This document shows, in pieces, positions 60,254 to 64,000 of a DNA stretch of 64,000 nt. Within the stretch, counting starts at the first letter, position 1. Each line of letters opens with the position of its first letter. Below the pieces are notes generated by a model. It saw nothing but the letters and a program-made list of their open reading frames with translations, was not told the DNA's origin and ran no database searches. The position numbers were made by a program, and so were the translations under genes. Origin of the DNA: Oscillospiraceae bacterium (GTDB taxonomy: Bacteria > Bacillota > Clostridia > Oscillospirales > CAG-272). Location: positions 196,041 to 260,040 of the forward strand of contig SVSI01000001.1 of the NCBI GenBank assembly GCA_015064385.1. Direction: 5' to 3'.

Positions 60254-61639
60254 ATGAAAGCAAAATCGTATTACGAATGTTCAAGCTGTGAATACAGAAG
60301 CGCAAAATGGATGGGAAGATGCCCGTCGTGCGGAGAGTGGAACACTCTTGAGGAGCACCTTGTCCAGAGTGCGCCTGCCGCGTCGCACAGAAGCGCGAGT
60401 GTGGTAACGGGAGAAAACAGAGCGGTGAAATTTGCCGATCTTGAGATTCCCGAATATATGAGATCGCTTACCGGAATGAGAGAGCTTGACAGAGTTCTCG
60501 GCGGCGGTATAGTGGACGGCTCTGCCGTACTTATCGCAGGTGAGCCGGGAATCGGAAAATCGACTCTGCTTATGCAGATATGCGGCGTGCTCGGAGAAAG
60601 CAAAAAGGTGCTTTACGTTTCGGGTGAGGAATCCTCCGGACAGCTAAAATACAGAGCAAAGCGACTCGGTGTTTCGGGCGATATGCTGTATATCATGACG
60701 GAAACGTCGCTTGACAGAATAATTGCCGAATGCGAAAGCATACAGCCCGATTTCGTGGTGGTTGACTCGATACAGACGATGTATTCGGAGGCGGTATCCG
60801 CGTCTGCGGGAAGTATAACGCAGGTGAAAGAGTGTGCGGCACGATTTATCTCACTTGCCAAAAACAAGTCTGTTGCCGTGCTTATGGTAGGACACGTAAA
60901 CAAAGAGGGAAGCATCGCGGGCCCGAAGGTGCTTGAGCACATGGTGGATGCCGTGCTCTCGTTTGAGGGAGACCGTCAGCAGCTTTTCAGAGTTATAAGA
61001 GCATCCAAAAACCGTTACGGATCTACTAACGAGATCGGTGTTTTTGAGATGACGGGCGAGGGACTTCGCGAGGTCGAGAACCCCTCCGAGATGCTTCTTG
61101 CGGGACGTCCCCGCAATATTTCAGGCAACTGTGCGGTCTGCGTTATGGAGGGTAGCCGCCCTATGATAACCGAGATACAGGCGCTTACCACAAACAGCTT
61201 TCTCTCCTCTCCCAGAAGAACGTCAAACGGTATCGACTATAACAGAATGTACCTTATACTTGCGGTCCTTGAAAAGCGTCTCGGACTTCGCTTTTCCTCG
61301 TGCGACGCATATCTGAACGTTATCGGCGGACTTCGTCTGGACGAGCCCGCGGCAGATATGGCGATCGCTCTCTCCCTGCTTTCAAGCATAAAGGATATTC
61401 CCGTACCGGACGAGCTTATCGCCTTTGGCGAGATCGGTCTTGCCGGAGAATGCCGCTCGGTCTCCGCCCCCGAGGTGAGAATAAACGAGGCGGTTCGTCT
61501 CGGATTTACCAAGATCATTCTTCCGAAAAAGGATCTTGGCAGAGTTGACGTATCGAAAATACCGAGCGAGGTCGAGCTTATCGGTGTCGGCGGAATATTC
61601 GACGCTTTGAAGATCTTTCAGAAAAACGACGCAAAATAA
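60254..61639 (+). CDS. radA: DNA repair ATPase RadA
   Basis: 461 residues, the family size. N-terminal zinc finger (CSSCEYRSAKWMGRCPSCGEW), P-loop GEPGIGKSTLL, the RadA motif KNRYGSTNEIGVFEM and a C-terminal Lon-protease-like domain (about 290-455). It promotes branch migration in recombination as a hexamer. Followed 23 bases later by the CotH gene. Confidence 0.95.
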   Translation: MKAKSYYECSSCEYRSAKWMGRCPSCGEWNTLEEHLVQSAPAASHRSASVVTGENRAVKFADLEIPEYMRSLTGMRELDRVLGGGIVDGSAVLIAGEPGIGKSTLLMQICGVLGESKKVLYVSGEESSGQLKYRAKRLGVSGDMLYIMTETSLDRIIAECESIQPDFVVVDSIQTMYSEAVSASAGSITQVKECAARFISLAKNKSVAVLMVGHVNKEGSIAGPKVLEHMVDAVLSFEGDRQQLFRVIRASKNRYGSTNEIGVFEMTGEGLREVENPSEMLLAGRPRNISGNCAVCVMEGSRPMITEIQALTTNSFLSSPRRTSNGIDYNRMYLILAVLEKRLGLRFSSCDAYLNVIGGLRLDEPAADMAIALSLLSSIKDIPVPDELIAFGEIGLAGECRSVSAPEVRINEAVRLGFTKIILPKKDLGRVDVSKIPSEVELIGVGGIFDALKIFQKNDAK

Positions 61640-61662
61640 ATCACTAACGGGCGGTTACAGAT

Positions 61663-64000
61663 ATGAAATCCCTTTTCAAAAAAGCTGTTTCATTTTTTCT
61701 CATACTTATCTTTGCAGTCCTTCCGGCGATTTTCCCGTTCTTTTCAAATATCGAGCCGATAAAATCAAACGCGGCGAGTCAAACGTCTATCGACTCGGAG
61801 CTGCCTAAGGTGTATATCAACACCGATCTTGGACAGAATCCGGGAAGAGACGATAACGTAGAATACTTTAAGGGCAGTATGCGCGTTGAGCTTAACGATT
61901 ACTATGCAGACTGTCAGAACGCCTATACGGGATCTGAAATGCTCGACTGCAAGATCCGCACCAGAGGCAATTCAACGAGAACCTTTGCAGGTGCCGTCGG
62001 AACGGGTAAATTTGCGTATCGCCTAAAGCTTGATAAAAAGGTCGATATGTTCGGTATGGGCGCATCTAAAAACTGGGTGCTGCTTTCCAACGTGTACGAT
62101 CAGACGAATATGCGAAATATGGTGGGTCTTGAGCTCGGGCGTGCGCTCGGCGTAAAGACTGTCGAATCGACGTGGGTAGTACTTTATCTTAACGGAGAAT
62201 ACAGAGGGCTTTATCAGTTCTGTGAAAAGATAGATACCTCGGAAAACAGCATCGACATAACCGACTGGGACTCGATAATAAAGGAGATCGCCTTCGCCAT
62301 AGGAAACAAAGAGGGCATGGACGAAAAGACGGTCGATAAGATGCGTGACCGTATGGAGGAAGATCTTTCTTGGGTAACTACGGGCACCTTTGAGGGATAT
62401 AAAATATCCGACTTTTATAAGAAAAAGCTCGATATAACGAGCGGATACATTATAGAACACGATTCGTTTGATAATCCGCACGACGACAGACCGTATCTGT
62501 TTGAATCGCAAACGACCCCTATGGGAATGAAGCTGAAGATCGATATTCCCGAAAAAACGCACACGAACAGTGAAATGAACGAGTACGTCAAAGAGCTCAT
62601 TCTCGACTTTGAGGAGGCAATATCGTCTCCGAACTTTCGCACGAAAGACGGACGCCATTACAGCGAGCTTTGCGATATTGAAAGTCTCGTCGATTTCTGG
62701 CTCGTGAGAAACGTCCTTATGACGGGCGAGCTCGGTATAAGAAGTATGTTCTATTATATCGAGGATGGAAAGATCTATATAGGTCCGCTTTGGGATTTCG
62801 ACTGCGGAGCGGGCAACTCGATAACCGTAACCACCTCACACGAGGGATGGGTAGGAAACAAGGACGACCGCAACTATTGGTATAAAGCGCTGTACAAGGA
62901 TAATTATTTTATCGGTCTCCTGCAGGAGCGCTTTGCCGAAATAAAGCCGACTCTCGATTCAATAATCGATTCTATTGAGATATACAAGGATTACATCGAG
63001 GAAGAAGCCGAGCGCGACTACGAAAAATACGGCCCGAGATATTTTAACAACGTCAACAAAAAATCGGGCAGCTTCACATCCGAATATGCATTTTATCTTC
63101 AGTGGCAGAAAAATCGCATCAAGTGGATGGAGGAAAATCTCTTTGACGGTTTCCCCGATATTTTCCCGAACGAGGACGTGCGGCCGTCTGTCTCCAATAA
63201 GATAAACACTACTATGTACCACGCAGACGGCAGTATGCTTGCAAAGGATAACCTCACGCAGCACGGCAAGGTTGGAGACTTCCTTTACGATCTGTCAAAG
63301 GGCGGAGATATCTCCTTCAAAATGACGACAGAGCATACCACGAGCGAGAATTTTCAGCTTTTCGTAAACGGTCTGTACTATAAGACCTTCCCGCTTGTTG
63401 CCGGAGAGGAGACCTCGGGCGTAATAGAGGCGTCAGCGCTGAATCTCAAGCCGGGGGCACGAAACGTTATTCATATCGTGGTTTACAGTATATACGATAA
63501 AGCGTACAGGCGTATCGGCTATACGCTCGTCGTTTCGGAAAACGGCGAGGCAAAGAGTGACGAGGCGACAGTGCAGCTCGGAAGCGAGCTTATAAAGGTT
63601 AAAAAGGGCAGCACCTTCACTCTGCCGAAATACAACTATGCAAGAGACGGATTTGTCTTTAACGGCTGGACGGACGGCACGCGCGTTTACGGTGAGGAGG
63701 AAAAGCTCACGGTAAACGAGGATATATATCTTTACGAAAGCTGGACGCATACCGACGGCAGAGCGGTCCTCTATGCAGAAAATACCGATATTTATTTCGG
63801 AGACGAGCTTGTTCCCACGACGAAGGTGTCTTATCTGAAGGAAAAGACGCCGGATCCGAAACCGGAACCCGAACCCGAGCCCGAGCCCGAACCGGAGCCC
63901 GAACCCGAACCCGAACCCGAACCCGAGCCCGAACCCGAGCCCGAACCCGAACCCGAGCCCGAACCCGAGCCCGAACCCGAGCCCGAACCCGAACCCGAGC
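61663..64000 (+). CDS. CotH-family surface kinase with (Pro-Glu)n tail, 3' end beyond window
   Basis: At least 779 residues, cut by the right edge; ATG with only a weak ribosome site. A signal peptide (1-37) precedes a CotH kinase domain (about 50-480): [56 protein letters not shown] and the metal-binding [12 protein letters not shown]. Residues about 635-700 resemble an InlB-type beta-grasp repeat ([17 protein letters not shown]). From residue 734 it is an unbroken Pro-Glu repeat to the window end. CotH proteins phosphorylate coat proteins in spores; this one appears secreted and is probably wall-associated. Confidence 0.88.
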   Translation, partial: MKSLFKKAVSFFLILIFAVLPAIFPFFSNIEPIKSNAASQTSIDSELPKVYINTDLGQNPGRDDNVEYFKGSMRVELNDYYADCQNAYTGSEMLDCKIRTRGNSTRTFAGAVGTGKFAYRLKLDKKVDMFGMGASKNWVLLSNVYDQTNMRNMVGLELGRALGVKTVESTWVVLYLNGEYRGLYQFCEKIDTSENSIDITDWDSIIKEIAFAIGNKEGMDEKTVDKMRDRMEEDLSWVTTGTFEGYKISDFYKKKLDITSGYIIEHDSFDNPHDDRPYLFESQTTPMGMKLKIDIPEKTHTNSEMNEYVKELILDFEEAISSPNFRTKDGRHYSELCDIESLVDFWLVRNVLMTGELGIRSMFYYIEDGKIYIGPLWDFDCGAGNSITVTTSHEGWVGNKDDRNYWYKALYKDNYFIGLLQERFAEIKPTLDSIIDSIEIYKDYIEEEAERDYEKYGPRYFNNVNKKSGSFTSEYAFYLQWQKNRIKWMEENLFDGFPDIFPNEDVRPSVSNKINTTMYHADGSMLAKDNLTQHGKVGDFLYDLSKGGDISFKMTTEHTTSENFQLFVNGLYYKTFPLVAGEETSGVIEASALNLKPGARNVIHIVVYSIYDKAYRRIGYTLVVSENGEAKSDEATVQLGSELIKVKKGSTFTLPKYNYARDGFVFNGWTDGTRVYGEEEKLTVNEDIYLYESWTHTDGRAVLYAENTDIYFGDELVPTTKVSYLKEKTPDPKPEPEPEPEPEPEPEPEPEPEPEPEPEPEPEPEPEPEPEPEPEPEPE
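63862..64000 (+). repeat. Hexanucleotide repeat coding for (Pro-Glu)n
   Basis: At least 23 in-frame Pro-Glu dipeptides built from CCC-GAA and CCC-GAG (a few CCG). It continues past the window, so its length is unknown. Such rods often span the cell wall before an anchor, and the tract is prone to slippage. Confidence 0.92.

Noticed and set aside
63862..64000. CRISPR-like array at the right edge
   Set aside because: It is a continuous hexamer repeat in frame with a coding sequence, without spacers.

Overview
The window looks like chromosome of an anaerobic, endospore-forming member of the Clostridia (Oscillospirales or Christensenellales-like; the exact family cannot be fixed from sequence alone). 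The signs are spoIIGA-sigE, cwlD and a CotH-type kinase, a T-box leader, a pyruvate:ferredoxin oxidoreductase, a complete V/A-type ATPase of the Enterococcus ntp gene order, and Gram-positive style promoters and AGGAGG ribosome sites. No tRNA, rRNA, CRISPR array, IS element or prophage was found.

Layout. 1-0.5 kb: 5' end of trpB (minus) behind a tryptophan T-box. 0.5-1 kb: a small HTH gene (minus) under a perfect -35/-10 with a LexA-type box at its start point. 1.4-14.3 kb: one plus-strand operon with a structured, terminator-containing leader, a large CBM-fused solute-binding protein, two pairs of ABC sugar permeases, an NHL-TPR-Yip1 membrane protein and a DUF5696 protein; no ATPase gene is present. 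14.4-21.3 kb: CCA-adding enzyme, a minus operon of two half-size ChrA transporters plus a nuclease-like protein, then a small minus operon of GH5-like glycosidase, APH-like kinase and carbohydrate esterase, and an ASCH protein. 21.3-23.4 kb: an AT-rich nuclease-like gene bracketed by two copies of a 75-bp palindromic repeat in direct orientation. 23.4-26.4 kb: rRNA methyltransferases and a DUF4830 protein. 26.5-35.4 kb: the nine-gene V/A-ATPase operon, whose proteolipid carries the sodium-binding residues known from Enterococcus hirae.

35.5-41.2 kb: rqcH, a phosphodiesterase, three small unknown genes in one operon, and a zeta-toxin-like kinase with a small partner. 41.3-47.2 kb: PFOR with a heavily structured 3' UTR, then an ECF sigma/anti-sigma pair. 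47.2-48.6 kb: cobalamin riboswitch, DUF4430 lipoprotein and ECF S component, a likely B12 uptake unit. 48.6-51.9 kb: cysE, a DacF-like protein that has lost its catalytic serine, ribF and ireB. 52.1-54.2 kb: spoIIGA-sigE and a holin-like gene. 54.2-64 kb: SCP2-domain protein with a class III aminotransferase, DUF1385 protein, tyrosine recombinase, cwlD, radA, and a CotH-family surface protein whose (Pro-Glu)n tail runs off the window.

Together the genes point to sugar/polysaccharide uptake and breakdown, ferredoxin-based fermentation with a sodium cycle, B12 scavenging and sporulation. The most interesting unexplained items are the DUF5696 transporter operon and its pseudoknot-like leader, the repeat-flanked nuclease gene, the SOS-boxed small regulator, and the DacF-like pseudoenzyme.
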